Shown piece by piece: positions 17,562 through 26,098 of a stretch of DNA of 39,819 bases (positions are counted from its first letter, which is position 1; each line of letters starts with the position of its first letter). Both the position numbers and the translations under genes were made by a program. The DNA lies in the NCBI RefSeq assembly GCF_000425585.1, contig NZ_AUDS01000031.1:1-39819 (forward strand), read 5' to 3'. A model generated the notes under the pieces. It saw only the letters and a list, made by a program, of their open reading frames with translations. It did no database searches and was not told the origin of the DNA. The DNA comes from Terrimonas ferruginea DSM 30193 (lineage in GTDB: Bacteria > Bacteroidota > Bacteroidia > Chitinophagales > Chitinophagaceae).

Positions 17562-18182
17562 TCAGAGATTAACCAGGCCGTCCATAATGGCCTTTTTCAC
17601 CATACCGGCAATATTCCGGGTATCCATTTTCAGCATAATATTCCCCCGGTGTGTTTCAATGGTTTTTTCTGAAAGACAGAGTTGCTCCGCAATTTCCCTG
17701 GTGGTCTTTTCCTGAACGATGAGTTGCAGAATTTCTTTTTCCCGCTCGGTAAGTTCTACTTTGTTTTTCGCTGTTTGCGTTTCAAAAAAAACCTGCTGCG
17801 TTTTAGCACTAAAATATTTCTCGTTATTGGTTACCGCCTTTAAGGCCCTTTCAATATCATCCCTTCCGTCAATTTTCAGGAGATAGCCGTCAAAACCGGC
17901 ATTAACAGAGGACTTGATAGTCGCTGCATCCGATTGACTGGTTAACGCAATTATTTTCATATCAGGCATCATCTGTTTGATCTCACGGATGATTTCCCGG
18001 CCGTCGTGTTTACCAAAATGGATATCGAGAAACAGCACATCAAATTTTTCTTTTTCCAGCATCTTCTTCAGCCCTACATAATCTAATACACTTTTTGTCT
18101 CTTCCACAAAATCGAAAGTAGAGAGCAGCACTTCCAGGCCATCCAGCACCAGGAAATGATCATCTGCAAGCAGTATTCTCAT
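17562..18182 (-). CDS. LuxR/NarL-family response regulator
   Basis: 206 residues. The receiver domain spans residues 1-125: ADDH acidic pocket, phospho-Asp53 in FLDIHFG, Thr in ALTSQS, Lys in YLLKID. The LuxR-type helix-turn-helix is at about 138-200 (LTEREKEILQLI, then KTTREIAEQLCLSEKTIETHRGN). It is co-transcribed with the histidine kinase. An 11-bp-arm inverted repeat lies 3-39 bp before its ATG and is a candidate self-binding site. Targets are unknown; the upstream envelope genes on the same strand are the obvious candidates. Confidence 0.94.
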   Translation of the reverse strand: MRILLADDHFLVLDGLEVLLSTFDFVEETKSVLDYVGLKKMLEKEKFDVLFLDIHFGKHDGREIIREIKQMMPDMKIIALTSQSDAATIKSSVNAGFDGYLLKIDGRDDIERALKAVTNNEKYFSAKTQQVFFETQTAKNKVELTEREKEILQLIVQEKTTREIAEQLCLSEKTIETHRGNIMLKMDTRNIAGMVKKAIMDGLVNL

Positions 18183-18185
18183 TTA

Positions 18186-18221
18186 ACTAATTTTAGGTCT
18201 CAGGTTAGAGCTAAAATTAGT
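18186..18221. promoter_or_regulatory. inverted repeat before the response-regulator gene
   Basis: ACTAATTTTAG (18186-18196) and CTAAAATTAGT (18211-18221) are perfect 11-bp arms separated by 14 nt. The centre-to-centre distance is 25 bp, a little over two helical turns. It could be a dimeric operator or an RNA hairpin in the leader. The rest of the 129-bp gap (18222-18311) has only short weak hairpins. Confidence 0.55.
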
Positions 18222-18311
18222 CATTTTTCGGGTGGCCGGGAATTTGTCTTTATCCAGGATCAGTTTACCTGATGCAGGTCGTTGGCAACGCCGACGCTGA
18301 TCTGAGCCGGC

Positions 18312-18920
18312 TCAATAGATAACATCATCTTTTGCAATTCCCACCGTTTGAAAAACAGGATAATGCAGGGTAATTGTACCATGGAACTTTTTCCATTTCT
18401 CCGGGTTTTCTGCGTCGGCGGGATAGCCGAGATGGCCCGTTACTTTAATGACTGTTTTTGTATTACTCATAGAAACGATTGTTCCTTCCGCATCAAACGA
18501 CATCATTGCTTCCATACCATCTCCAATAATTTTCATCAGGGAAAGTGTGAAGACTTTACCGTCGCCGGCATTTGTTTTACCGTGGATCGGCCGCATAGTT
18601 GTAAGGTCTGTTGCCGAAAACCCGATGAGCAGATTGTCTGGCCGTTCACCGGTAGCATTAACCGTAATAACAATTTCATCCCTGTTTGCCACGATGCTGC
18701 CGAACCCGTCCTTAAAACGTGCGCCGATATTTTCGCCATCCAGGAGCACATCAATGTCCACGTTATTTCGCTCAATATTATCGCTATTCCGGGCATCCGG
18801 TTCTTTACCTGAAAGGGCTTCAACGGCCCTCTCTGCTGTCATTGCGGATGGTTCGCTTTTCTTTTCCCCGCATCCTGAACATACCAGCAGGACGGAGAAT
18901 AAGATCAGGAGTCTTTGCAT
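18312..18920 (-). CDS. hypothetical lipoprotein
   Basis: 202 residues. The signal sequence has lipobox VCSG-C (Cys17), then an acidic/Ser-rich linker. From about residue 50 the protein looks like an all-beta domain with alternating hydrophobic strands (IDVLLDGENIGARF, EIVITVNATG, TKTVIKVTGHLGY). I do not recognise the family. A conserved-looking GHLGYPAD and a C-terminal TITLHYP strand suggest an immunoglobulin- or transthyretin-like fold, which is a guess. It is the seventh of nine same-strand genes, 53 bp after the previous lipoprotein. Confidence 0.75.
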   Translation of the reverse strand: MQRLLILFSVLLVCSGCGEKKSEPSAMTAERAVEALSGKEPDARNSDNIERNNVDIDVLLDGENIGARFKDGFGSIVANRDEIVITVNATGERPDNLLIGFSATDLTTMRPIHGKTNAGDGKVFTLSLMKIIGDGMEAMMSFDAEGTIVSMSNTKTVIKVTGHLGYPADAENPEKWKKFHGTITLHYPVFQTVGIAKDDVIY

Positions 18921-18973
18921 TTGTTTCGATTTTAAAAAGCTTTGTTATCGTGCGTGAATGATTGCAGAATAGA

Positions 18974-19762
18974 TTATTTACATTTATCCAAAATCATCTT
19001 CGCCAGTTCAACGGCTACTGACTTATTCTTTTCATTGTCCTCACTGATATTGCTGTGGATCATAAACTGTACGCCATTCTGCAACACCACAAGCTCCCTG
19101 CTTACCGTATTCCACCGTGCAGCATCACCCAAACCTTCTATAGTACGGTATCCGCGGGATACATCTTTTATAATGTTCAATACCTCTCCGCCAGTTTTCC
19201 TGATCTGGTCCTTACTCACATTTTTATCACCGGCCCGCGCCAAAGCGGCATCCGCATCGGGATTACCGGTGTTTCCTTCTGTTGCATCATTCAGCGAGTT
19301 TTCAGCCACCTTCATTTCTTCATCCGTTATAACCCTGTACGTACTTTCAAATGCCGCTAGTGATATGGCCTTGATAGCCGAAATGCCAATTACATCAGGC
19401 ATTGCCAGCTTCTGACCGATCTGGGGAATGGTCTGGATCCTGCCATTGGTAAACCTGTATTCGAAACTATGATGCTCAGGGTTTTTCAAAACAGTGGAAC
19501 TTTTTGTCTCCATCACCTCTTTTGAAAAGCCGGTAACAGCGCATACTTGATCCCCGCTAAGAATTTTGTCATAGCCGGTTTGATAGCCCAGCAGGCACTT
19601 ATTACCACCGGAAGCGGCGGGATTTGCTTTTCTCCGGCCTTCCGCATTTTCTATAGCCCCTTCAATATCTAGCTCTCCGTAGGCTGATTTCGTTTTTTTG
19701 TTCTCAGAACAAGACATCAGACCCTGAAACAGGCAAAAGATCAGGAGATATTTCATTTTCAT
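18974..19762 (-). CDS. hypothetical lipoprotein, paralogue of the product at 22372-23037
   Basis: 262 residues, lipobox LMS-C (Cys18). The C-terminal 60 residues contain EGLGDAARWN, a strand pair LVVLQNGVQF and a final helix VAVELAKMIL. The same order (NVGEAAYWE, LHVYARGISF, KAVELTKFIF) is seen in the lipoprotein at 22372, so the two are diverged paralogues. Additional Cys at about 55, 72 and 261 may form disulfides. The function is unknown. There are two ATG codons six bases apart (19762, 19756); the first is used. Confidence 0.75.
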   Translation of the reverse strand: MKMKYLLIFCLFQGLMSCSENKKTKSAYGELDIEGAIENAEGRRKANPAASGGNKCLLGYQTGYDKILSGDQVCAVTGFSKEVMETKSSTVLKNPEHHSFEYRFTNGRIQTIPQIGQKLAMPDVIGISAIKAISLAAFESTYRVITDEEMKVAENSLNDATEGNTGNPDADAALARAGDKNVSKDQIRKTGGEVLNIIKDVSRGYRTIEGLGDAARWNTVSRELVVLQNGVQFMIHSNISEDNEKNKSVAVELAKMILDKCK

Positions 19763-19843
19763 TTTTATCCATTTGGCGTTTTATAAAAATTTCCCGGTCG
19801 GCACGCACACAAGATTTTATGAGCAGGCGGTTCCGGTTAGCGT

Positions 19844-20596
19844 TCAGATTGATTTGTAGACATAGGTCACCTCATACTGCAGCGATCCGTTGGCGACAGA
19901 GAATATGGATTTTGTAACAAATCCATCCGCATCGAACGTGTTGGTATAGGGGTTTACCTGAGCAATATTATCATCAAACAAGGAAGTAACCGGATAGGTA
20001 GTTATCTCCACCACGGTGAGTCCTGCAAGGCCATACCACAACGCGGGAATCCACTTCTTATTGACCACATTGTAAAGCGGTCCTTTTTTGGTTTGGTCAA
20101 AAGCAAATGCGTACTCGTTGCCTGAAGCTGTAATAACAGACACATCGCCGGCTTCATTCAATATGAAACGGTTGCCGTTTATTGAGTTTGTATATTGATT
20201 AAACTGCTGATTGTAGGAAAAGTTGGTGATGTCGTCGTAATAAGTGTCGTAATAGCTTGCATAGCGGCCATTTACATACCCGTATCTGACTTCGTAGACA
20301 GGATCACCGCCGAAAGTAAAATCGTACCTGGAAGATACCGGGATATTGTTCTGATAGGTATATGTATAGCTGTAGTACAGTACATTTTCTTCAAAAGTGG
20401 CTATTTTGGCAATTTCCTTTTTGTTGTTGTATTCAAACGTGATTTTATTGTTCAATACATTTCCTGTTGACGTAGTTGTTTTTTTGATTTCAATCCGGTC
20501 GATTACCCTGACAGTTTCTGTCGATCCCTGCTTGTCACTTTTCCGGCAGGAGAATAAAAAGACGCTTACCAGTAGTAAAGAAAAAAAATGTCTCAT
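19844..20596 (-). CDS. hypothetical lipoprotein, Tyr-rich
   Basis: 250 residues, lipobox FLFS-C (Cys17) followed by RKSDK. The mature part is rich in Tyr, Asn and Thr and is made of short beta-strand repeats (ITFEYNNKKEIAKI, YYSYTYTYQNNIPVSS, YEVRYGYVNGRYASY). This resembles the extended YD/RHS-like or DUF4595-type lipoproteins common in Bacteroidetes; I am not certain of the assignment. The CRK(S/N)DK start is shared with the next lipoprotein (20623), suggesting related signal regions. It lies within the nine-gene envelope cluster. Confidence 0.72.
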   Translation of the reverse strand: MRHFFSLLLVSVFLFSCRKSDKQGSTETVRVIDRIEIKKTTTSTGNVLNNKITFEYNNKKEIAKIATFEENVLYYSYTYTYQNNIPVSSRYDFTFGGDPVYEVRYGYVNGRYASYYDTYYDDITNFSYNQQFNQYTNSINGNRFILNEAGDVSVITASGNEYAFAFDQTKKGPLYNVVNKKWIPALWYGLAGLTVVEITTYPVTSLFDDNIAQVNPYTNTFDADGFVTKSIFSVANGSLQYEVTYVYKSI

Positions 20597-20622
20597 GATT
20601 ATTATTTAAAGAATAGTAAGGA

Positions 20623-21366
20623 TCAATCGATATTTTCCGGGGTTAACACAATCGTTCCTCCACCCGATACATTCGTACCGGTACCCCATGTACCTTCCAG
20701 TTTTCCGCTGGAAGGATTATAAGTTGCCTCCATAGAGAAGGTACCGAGGCCGATATATTGATAAATGCAGGTGATGGTTTTATCATTAATGGCAGGACGA
20801 CTCAGTGAAAGACCTATACCGGTATTATTATTACACATCAAACTATTTTCATAACCAGCTACTACAATCATGGAGTTGTCTTCGATGATCAGGTTGTACA
20901 AATTATTTCCCGGGCCATACACACCTTTCCAGTGTCCTTTAAGCAGGTTGCTCCCCGATGTGCCGGGAATGTGCTTCTGGCCGTTAAACGCGCCTACTGT
21001 TGCTAGGCCATTAAAAGATTTAACCACACCATTTATTATTTTTCCGGTTGCGGGCACATAGGTACCCTCCCATTTACGTCCTGAATAATCGAACTTGATT
21101 TTCTGTGTACCCGCGTCATAGGTATAAGTAGTGGAGTTGATGTTAAGGTTGCTCCCTGAGGCAATAGTTGCATGAATATTGCCGGCCTCGTTGCCATAAA
21201 ATACCCGGCCATTTTCGAAAAGAAAGTTTTCCGGGTCGCTGCTGAAGCTTGTTGTCATTTCAAATAAGCCTTTGAAAGCATAAACAGGTTGGGGGTCTGG
21301 TTTATCGTTCTTGCGGCACGAAAACGCGAAGATGGCTACGGCAAAAACTGTCAGGATTTTTTTCAT
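20623..21366 (-). CDS. hypothetical lipoprotein with two similar halves
   Basis: 247 residues, lipobox FAFS-C (Cys17). The mature part seems to contain two related beta-rich modules. Residues about 30-120 have AFKGLFEM and GRKWEGTYVPATGKI; residues about 140-245 have LKGHWKGVYGPG, SMEATYNPSSGKLEGTW. The shared pattern is a KG.W/F start and a strand-turn ending in P.(S/T)GK(L/I). I do not recognise a named family; the pattern recalls lipocalin-like lipoproteins of Bacteroidetes. The next gene starts 26 bp downstream, consistent with one operon. Confidence 0.72.
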   Translation of the reverse strand: MKKILTVFAVAIFAFSCRKNDKPDPQPVYAFKGLFEMTTSFSSDPENFLFENGRVFYGNEAGNIHATIASGSNLNINSTTYTYDAGTQKIKFDYSGRKWEGTYVPATGKIINGVVKSFNGLATVGAFNGQKHIPGTSGSNLLKGHWKGVYGPGNNLYNLIIEDNSMIVVAGYENSLMCNNNTGIGLSLSRPAINDKTITCIYQYIGLGTFSMEATYNPSSGKLEGTWGTGTNVSGGGTIVLTPENID

Positions 21367-21427
21367 TTGTGTCGTTTTTTAAAGGGTTTAATGGTTAATG
21401 GTCCGGCTTTAGCACCGGTATGTTTTT

Positions 21428-21560
21428 TTAATTTTCGAGTCTTGGCACGTTGGGTTTGGGCTTATCCTCCAGCCGCGGCACGTTGGGTTTGGGCTTATCT
21501 TCCAGCCTGGGTATATCCGGTTTCGGATCCTCCAGGCGGGGTACGTTTGGTTTCGGATTT
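21428..21560 (-). repeat. in-frame 33-bp tandem repeat encoding the C-terminal tail
   Basis: Three to four copies of a 33-bp (11-codon) unit encode PKPNVPRLEDK; one unit is shortened and diverged (PKPDIPRLED). Copies next to each other are nearly identical at DNA level, so slippage could change the tail length. The GDDLLPV units follow at about 21570-21660. Confidence 0.8.
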
Positions 21561-22375
21561 TTGCCTGGCTCAACTGGTAGAAGATCATCGCCGGGCTTCA
21601 CAGGTAGCAGATCGTCGCCATTTTTTCCTGTAGGATTAACGGGCAGCAAGTCGTCTCCCGGCTCCGGTTCTTCCATGTCTTCCCACGGATCTTTCCATTC
21701 TTTAGGTTTTACACAGATGTAGGTGATGGGAATTTTATTGATGCAAGGTTCTTTCGTGGGCACTTTGATGGTAGCCGTGAACAGTCCCTCGATTTTCTTT
21801 TCGCTGATGATTTGTACATCAAATTTTAAACTGACAAAATCGTTTCCCAGATGAGCTTTGTACAAATCCGGCCTTATACGTTGCCACTTCACATTAGGAT
21901 TGTTCATCAGGAAACGGGCATGGAAGGGTTTGGGAAAGTTAACCTCACCCGATTGCGACATGCCTTGCAGCATCGACTTAAACATATTCGACTCCTGACC
22001 ATAACAGATATCGCCGGTTACTGTACCGATCTTGATCTGCCACCCCCCGTCCAAAGGCTGGAAGTTGGGGTTGAACGGGTAAATCATGGTAAAGCCATCC
22101 CCGCCGTAAAACTTATCCAGTTGTGAGCGCGTCATCTTTGTTTCCACGTATTGCTCCCACTTGCCGTCGATCTTAACGTCTACCAGTATGGCGTTTTCGG
22201 GAAGATTTTCATAGTAGCCATTGCTATTTCCCTCTGCCATATCATAATCGCTTGCATCTGCTTCGGAAAGCTGAAACGTACAGCCACCTCCCATTTCGCA
22301 GTTGGCGGTAATGAGTTTCTTTCCATAAGAAGCGGAGGAAAACAGCAAAAAAAGTGTCAGGATAGTTAGTCTCAT
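21428..22375 (-). CDS. exported protein with a Pro-rich tandem-repeat tail
   Basis: 315 residues with a Sec signal (MRLTILTLFLLFSSASYG), not a lipobox. Residues 20-225 form one unrecognised domain with several Cys (NCEMGGGC, DICYG, PCINK, YICVK). The tail has three GDDLLPV units (about 240-270) and then four PKPNVPRLED-type units to the C-terminus. This is an extended charged Pro-rich stalk or tether, perhaps spanning the periplasm or peptidoglycan. The start codon overlaps the upstream stop by 4 bp (ATGA), so translation is coupled to the lipoprotein at 22372. Confidence 0.8.
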   Translation of the reverse strand: MRLTILTLFLLFSSASYGKKLITANCEMGGGCTFQLSEADASDYDMAEGNSNGYYENLPENAILVDVKIDGKWEQYVETKMTRSQLDKFYGGDGFTMIYPFNPNFQPLDGGWQIKIGTVTGDICYGQESNMFKSMLQGMSQSGEVNFPKPFHARFLMNNPNVKWQRIRPDLYKAHLGNDFVSLKFDVQIISEKKIEGLFTATIKVPTKEPCINKIPITYICVKPKEWKDPWEDMEEPEPGDDLLPVNPTGKNGDDLLPVKPGDDLLPVEPGKNPKPNVPRLEDPKPDIPRLEDKPKPNVPRLEDKPKPNVPRLEN

Positions 22376-23037
22376 TCTGATAATTTTGGTGGGTTGCTAA
22401 AGATGAATTTTGTGAGTTCAACAGCTTTCTTGCGGCTTTCTTTTTCATTTTCCATATTCGTTGTTACGGTAAACGAAATCCCCCGGGCGTAAACGTGAAG
22501 GGCATTTACAGGTGTTTCCCAGTAGGCTGCCTCTCCAACATTTTCCACCTCTTCGAATTGCTGCAGCCGTGCATTTTCGGCCAGGTACCTGGCCTCACTG
22601 ATGGCGATATCCGCATCGATGTTTTCATCTTTGGTGATGCTGTTTATTTCTTCTTGCACTGATGCTTTACCCGCGAATTTTTTACGAAAATTTTCTTCCG
22701 AAGTTTTCTTTACAAACCCCAGTCCCAAAGAACTATGGCCCTCGAGCTGTAATTCTTTTCCGCCGGTCGTTTTCACTGACTTTTTCTCTCCGTTCGGCCA
22801 ACTGAAAACGATTGTCCTTTTCGACACATCAGCAGAAAAATTTTCCTGGTATGTTTTGAGTTTAGTGGCCTCTGTGCCGGCTATTCCGGCAATGCGTTCC
22901 CTGTCGATCGCCTTTGGGTCTTTCATGATGGCGGCCAGTTGCCTGTATTCAAATGTGGCGGGAACAACGGCGGATTCCTGTTTGTCGTTACAGGCCAGCA
23001 GCAGCATAACCGCAACCGGAAAAATTGCTTTTCGCAT
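22372..23037 (-). CDS. hypothetical lipoprotein, paralogue of the product at 18974-19762
   Basis: 221 residues from the ATG at 23037. The signal MRKAIFPVAVMLLLA-C has the lipidated Cys at residue 16. The C-terminal segment NVGEAAYWE...LHVYARGISF...KAVELTKFIF parallels the lipoprotein at 18974. A Lys/Glu-rich central part includes a strand-like RTIVFSWPNGEKKSV. A longer reading to 23151 overlaps the OmpA-like gene and lacks a signal, so it is rejected. The start is 4 bp after the OmpA-like stop, and its own stop overlaps the next start. The function is unknown. Confidence 0.78.
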   Translation of the reverse strand: MRKAIFPVAVMLLLACNDKQESAVVPATFEYRQLAAIMKDPKAIDRERIAGIAGTEATKLKTYQENFSADVSKRTIVFSWPNGEKKSVKTTGGKELQLEGHSSLGLGFVKKTSEENFRKKFAGKASVQEEINSITKDENIDADIAISEARYLAENARLQQFEEVENVGEAAYWETPVNALHVYARGISFTVTTNMENEKESRKKAVELTKFIFSNPPKLSE

Positions 23038-23041
23038 GGCG

Positions 23042-24313
23042 CTATAGTTTGATAAATTCAACCCGGCGGTTCTGTGCTTTGCCTGTGGTGGTGTTATTCG
23101 ATTGTACAGGCTGGCTTTCTCCTTTCCCGTCGGCCTCGATCCGGTCAGCATTTATCCCATAAAAATTGATCAGTGCGTTTTTAACGGATAAAGCTCTTTT
23201 TTTCGATAGCAGGAGGTTGCTGTTTGCATCGCCGTCGCTGTCGGTATGGCCGATTATCTTCACCCTCACTGCCGGGTTATCCTGTAGTACAGTGGCAATT
23301 TCTTTTAATACCGTTCCGCTTTCAGGTTTGATGTTATCGCTGTTTACATCGAACAGGATACCGTTGGTAACAAATTTCCCTTCGGTAATCAATTTGCTTC
23401 TGGTATCCTCCCCTGCAATTGCATAGCGGATATTCGTCATTAACAGTTCGCAGTCATCAAAAAAACGTCTGAAAAATGCCATCTGGTAAGGCTTATTTTC
23501 CGCAAAAAAACGCGGCATGTCCACGAGTTTATCTTCGTTCAGGTATACCCGCAGGCGGCCTTGTTGTCTCCAGACAGCTACTTTGGCAAATCGCTTTCCG
23601 TTCTGGGACCATTGGGGCATAGGGATGTCGTTGTAAATCTCCGGACCGCCGTTGGCGGGTAAGATTTGTATAGAAACAAGGTCTGCCCCGGGATGCAGGT
23701 ACAAAATGGAAGAACCCTCACCAAACAGCACATCTTTGAAAAGCTGATCTTTGTCGGTGGTAAAATTCAACCCGAGTCCGGAATAATTATTACCGGGATT
23801 ACCCACCAAGGCCACTTCAAATTCCAGCGTGAAGTTGTCGGGCAATTCCTTAATGCGCTCCGGAATAAATACGCCGTTCTTGGTCATGGCTAACCACTTG
23901 CCGTTTTTGCCGTCTACATTAACCACTTCGCCACTTGCATTGGTATTAAACTCTGCAGGAAAGTCACCGGTGTTCAGTCGCTGAAAATCATCAAAATATA
24001 AAACCCGGGCACCGGGCACAAAGTCGAATTTCGAGTTTGACTTAACCGAAGGATCGCTACTATTGTTTCCGCTTCCGGAGTTGGAAGTGGTGACAGGGGG
24101 ATTGTCCTTTTTATCTTTTGCCTTTTTATCTTTCTTTTTGAAAATACTGCCAATGCCTTCTTCCACTTTATCGAGGCTCTTGTCGATGGCTTTGTCCGTG
24201 GCCCCGTTAGTTCTGTCTTCCACTTTTCTTTTGGCCGTTTGCTTGGGGTTAATGATTTGGGCGCCGGCTGAGAGGCAGACTGTCAATGCAATAAAAGTTA
24301 GTAACGTTTTCAT
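23042..24313 (-). CDS. OmpA-like peptidoglycan-associated protein with LamG-like middle domain
   Basis: About 423 residues. A Sec signal (MKTLLTFIALTVCLSAGAQ) is followed by a basic, low-complexity linker (about 25-95, with FKKKDKKAKDKK). A beta-sandwich, LamG/laminin-like domain (about 100-300) starts ARVLYFDDFQRLNTGDFPAEF-like. The C-terminal OmpA domain (about 315-423) has the diaminopimelate-binding Asp in IIGHTDSDGD and Arg in QNRRVE. It should anchor to peptidoglycan and expose the middle domain in the periplasm or at the outer membrane. The start is ATG 24313; a TTG at 24322 is not used. It is the first gene of the nine-gene minus-strand cluster. Confidence 0.9.
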   Translation of the reverse strand: MKTLLTFIALTVCLSAGAQIINPKQTAKRKVEDRTNGATDKAIDKSLDKVEEGIGSIFKKKDKKAKDKKDNPPVTTSNSGSGNNSSDPSVKSNSKFDFVPGARVLYFDDFQRLNTGDFPAEFNTNASGEVVNVDGKNGKWLAMTKNGVFIPERIKELPDNFTLEFEVALVGNPGNNYSGLGLNFTTDKDQLFKDVLFGEGSSILYLHPGADLVSIQILPANGGPEIYNDIPMPQWSQNGKRFAKVAVWRQQGRLRVYLNEDKLVDMPRFFAENKPYQMAFFRRFFDDCELLMTNIRYAIAGEDTRSKLITEGKFVTNGILFDVNSDNIKPESGTVLKEIATVLQDNPAVRVKIIGHTDSDGDANSNLLLSKKRALSVKNALINFYGINADRIEADGKGESQPVQSNNTTTGKAQNRRVEFIKL

Positions 24314-24433
24314 ATCCTTCAATGCTTTGGTTTATAAAGCAAAAATGAACAGAAAACAACCTGCCTTTATCGGGGAAAACCGGGGAATTTGACTTCAGGG
24401 TTTTCCCTGACGATCATAGGAGCAGGTGATGTC

Positions 24434-24550
24434 AATCGATTTATTACCGGGGCGCTGCCTTTCGGCAATATGCCCGATCTTATAACAGGCAGCCCGAGCC
24501 TTAAACTGCTTATAACTTAATACTTACAACTTATCACCTAAAACCTACCT
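24434..24550 (+). repeat. partial composite heptamer element before fumC
   Basis: A single family i-like unit (GTCAATC, 24434) is followed by a GC-rich centre with GCTGCC...GGCAGC and CGGCAATATGCCCG pairings. Six 7-bp units of CTTANAA/CCTANNN type (24509-24550) come next. The last unit runs into the TACCTTTG -7 box of fumC. Confidence 0.65.
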
Positions 24551-24553
24551 TTG
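24546..24553 (+). promoter_or_regulatory. -7 box of the fumC promoter
   Basis: TACCTTTG is a perfect TAnnTTTG, formed by the end of a family ii heptamer array. The leader to the ATG is about 30 nt. No TTTG lies at -33; the array occupies that position. Confidence 0.55.
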
Positions 24554-24583
24554 TGGCCATTTTTCAACAAAAGCCAGTAATAC

Positions 24584-25981
24584 ATGCAATACAGAACAGA
24601 AAAAGACACGATGGGCGAAGTGAAAGTACCCGCCACCGCGTACTATGGTGCACAGACCCAGCGAAGCATCGACAACTTCCGTATCGCCGAGGACATCAAC
24701 AAGATGCCCAAAGAAATTATCCGCGCATTTGCTTACCTGAAAAAAGCTGCGGCCATCACCAATTTCGAAGCGGGTGTTTTACCTGCGGAAAAATCAGCCC
24801 TCATCGGTAAAGTATGTGATGAAATACTGGAAGGAAAACTGGATGAGTATTTCCCCCTCGTTGTATGGCAAACCGGCAGCGGGACGCAAAGCAACATGAA
24901 CGTGAATGAAGTGGTGGCTTACCGCGGTCATGTACTCAACGGCGGTAACCTCGAAGACAAAGAAAAATTCCTGCATCCCAACGACGACGTGAACAAATCA
25001 CAGTCGAGCAATGATACCTTCCCTACCGCCATGCACATTGCGGCTTATAAAATTTTACTTGAAACCACCATTCCCGGTATCGAAAAGCTGCGCGACACAC
25101 TCCTGAAAAAAAGCAAGGACTTTATGCAGGTGGTGAAGATTGGGCGCACACACTTCATGGACGCTACCCCTCTTACCCTGGGTCAGGAATTCAGCGGCTA
25201 TGTGTCACAACTCGATCACGGTCTGCGTGCATTGAAAAATACCCTGCCTCACCTGAGCGAACTCGCATTGGGCGGCACCGCCGTTGGAACCGGCATCAAC
25301 ACACCTACCGGCTATTCAGAGAATGTTGCCAAACATATCGCTCAACTCACCGGACTGCCTTTCTTCACGGCTGAAAATAAATTTGAAGCACTCGCCGCAC
25401 ACGACGCGATCGTGGAAGCACACGGTGCATTGAAAACAATCGCCGTGAGCCTGATGAAGATCGCCAACGATATCCGCATGCTGTCTTCCGGTCCGCGCAG
25501 CGGCATCGGTGAAATTTTCATCCCGGATAATGAGCCGGGTTCTTCTATCATGCCGGGTAAAGTAAACCCTACACAATGTGAAGCGCTCACCATGATCGCT
25601 GCCCAGGTGTTGGGAAATGATGTTGCCATCAACGTTGGCGGTGCAATGGGACATTTTGAACTGAACGTGTTCAAACCCGTAATGATTTATAACTTCCTGC
25701 ACAGCGCACGCCTGATCGGTGATGGCTGCGTTTCATTCAATGATAAATGTGCAACAGGCATCGAACCCATCGAAAGCAATATCAAAAAACACGTGGACAA
25801 CTCCCTGATGCTGGTAACCGCCCTCAATACCAAGATCGGTTATTACAAGGCCGCAGAGATTGCTCAGAAAGCACATAAAGAAGGCACTACACTGAAAGAA
25901 ATGGCGATCAAACTCGGTTATGTAACCGCGGAAGAGTTTGACCAGTGGGTGATCCCCGCCAACATGGTTGGTCAGATCTGA
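24584..25981 (+). CDS. fumC: fumarate hydratase, class II
   Basis: The 465-residue protein catalyses fumarate to malate in the TCA cycle and needs no iron-sulfur cluster. Family motifs are clear: YYGAQTQRS at 20-28, GSGTQSNMN at 98-106, [15 protein letters not shown] with His190, and the mobile loop [11 protein letters not shown] (Ser320/321) with its catalytic serine. The length is typical. It stands alone as a transcription unit, with a -7 box upstream and a strong terminator 22 bp after the stop. Confidence 0.96.
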   Translation: MQYRTEKDTMGEVKVPATAYYGAQTQRSIDNFRIAEDINKMPKEIIRAFAYLKKAAAITNFEAGVLPAEKSALIGKVCDEILEGKLDEYFPLVVWQTGSGTQSNMNVNEVVAYRGHVLNGGNLEDKEKFLHPNDDVNKSQSSNDTFPTAMHIAAYKILLETTIPGIEKLRDTLLKKSKDFMQVVKIGRTHFMDATPLTLGQEFSGYVSQLDHGLRALKNTLPHLSELALGGTAVGTGINTPTGYSENVAKHIAQLTGLPFFTAENKFEALAAHDAIVEAHGALKTIAVSLMKIANDIRMLSSGPRSGIGEIFIPDNEPGSSIMPGKVNPTQCEALTMIAAQVLGNDVAINVGGAMGHFELNVFKPVMIYNFLHSARLIGDGCVSFNDKCATGIEPIESNIKKHVDNSLMLVTALNTKIGYYKAAEIAQKAHKEGTTLKEMAIKLGYVTAEEFDQWVIPANMVGQI

Positions 25982-26002
25982 TACACGTAGATCCCCGATA
26001 GT

Positions 26003-26039
26003 AAAAAGTGAAGAACGGCCTGTTCTTCACTTTTTTTTT
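26003..26039 (+). terminator. intrinsic terminator of fumC
   Basis: AGTGAAGAAC and GTTCTTCACT form a perfect 10-bp stem around GGCCT, extendable by A-T pairs, followed by nine T. Confidence 0.9.
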
Positions 26040-26098
26040 GCGCCCGCCTCTTGATATTCTGGTTTTTTTTAACCTAACTTACTTCAAATCCCTTCCAC

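Noticed and set aside
22372-23151. Longer form of the lipoprotein starting at 23151
   Set aside because: It overlaps the OmpA-like gene by over 100 bp and hides the signal peptide that begins at the ATG at 23037.
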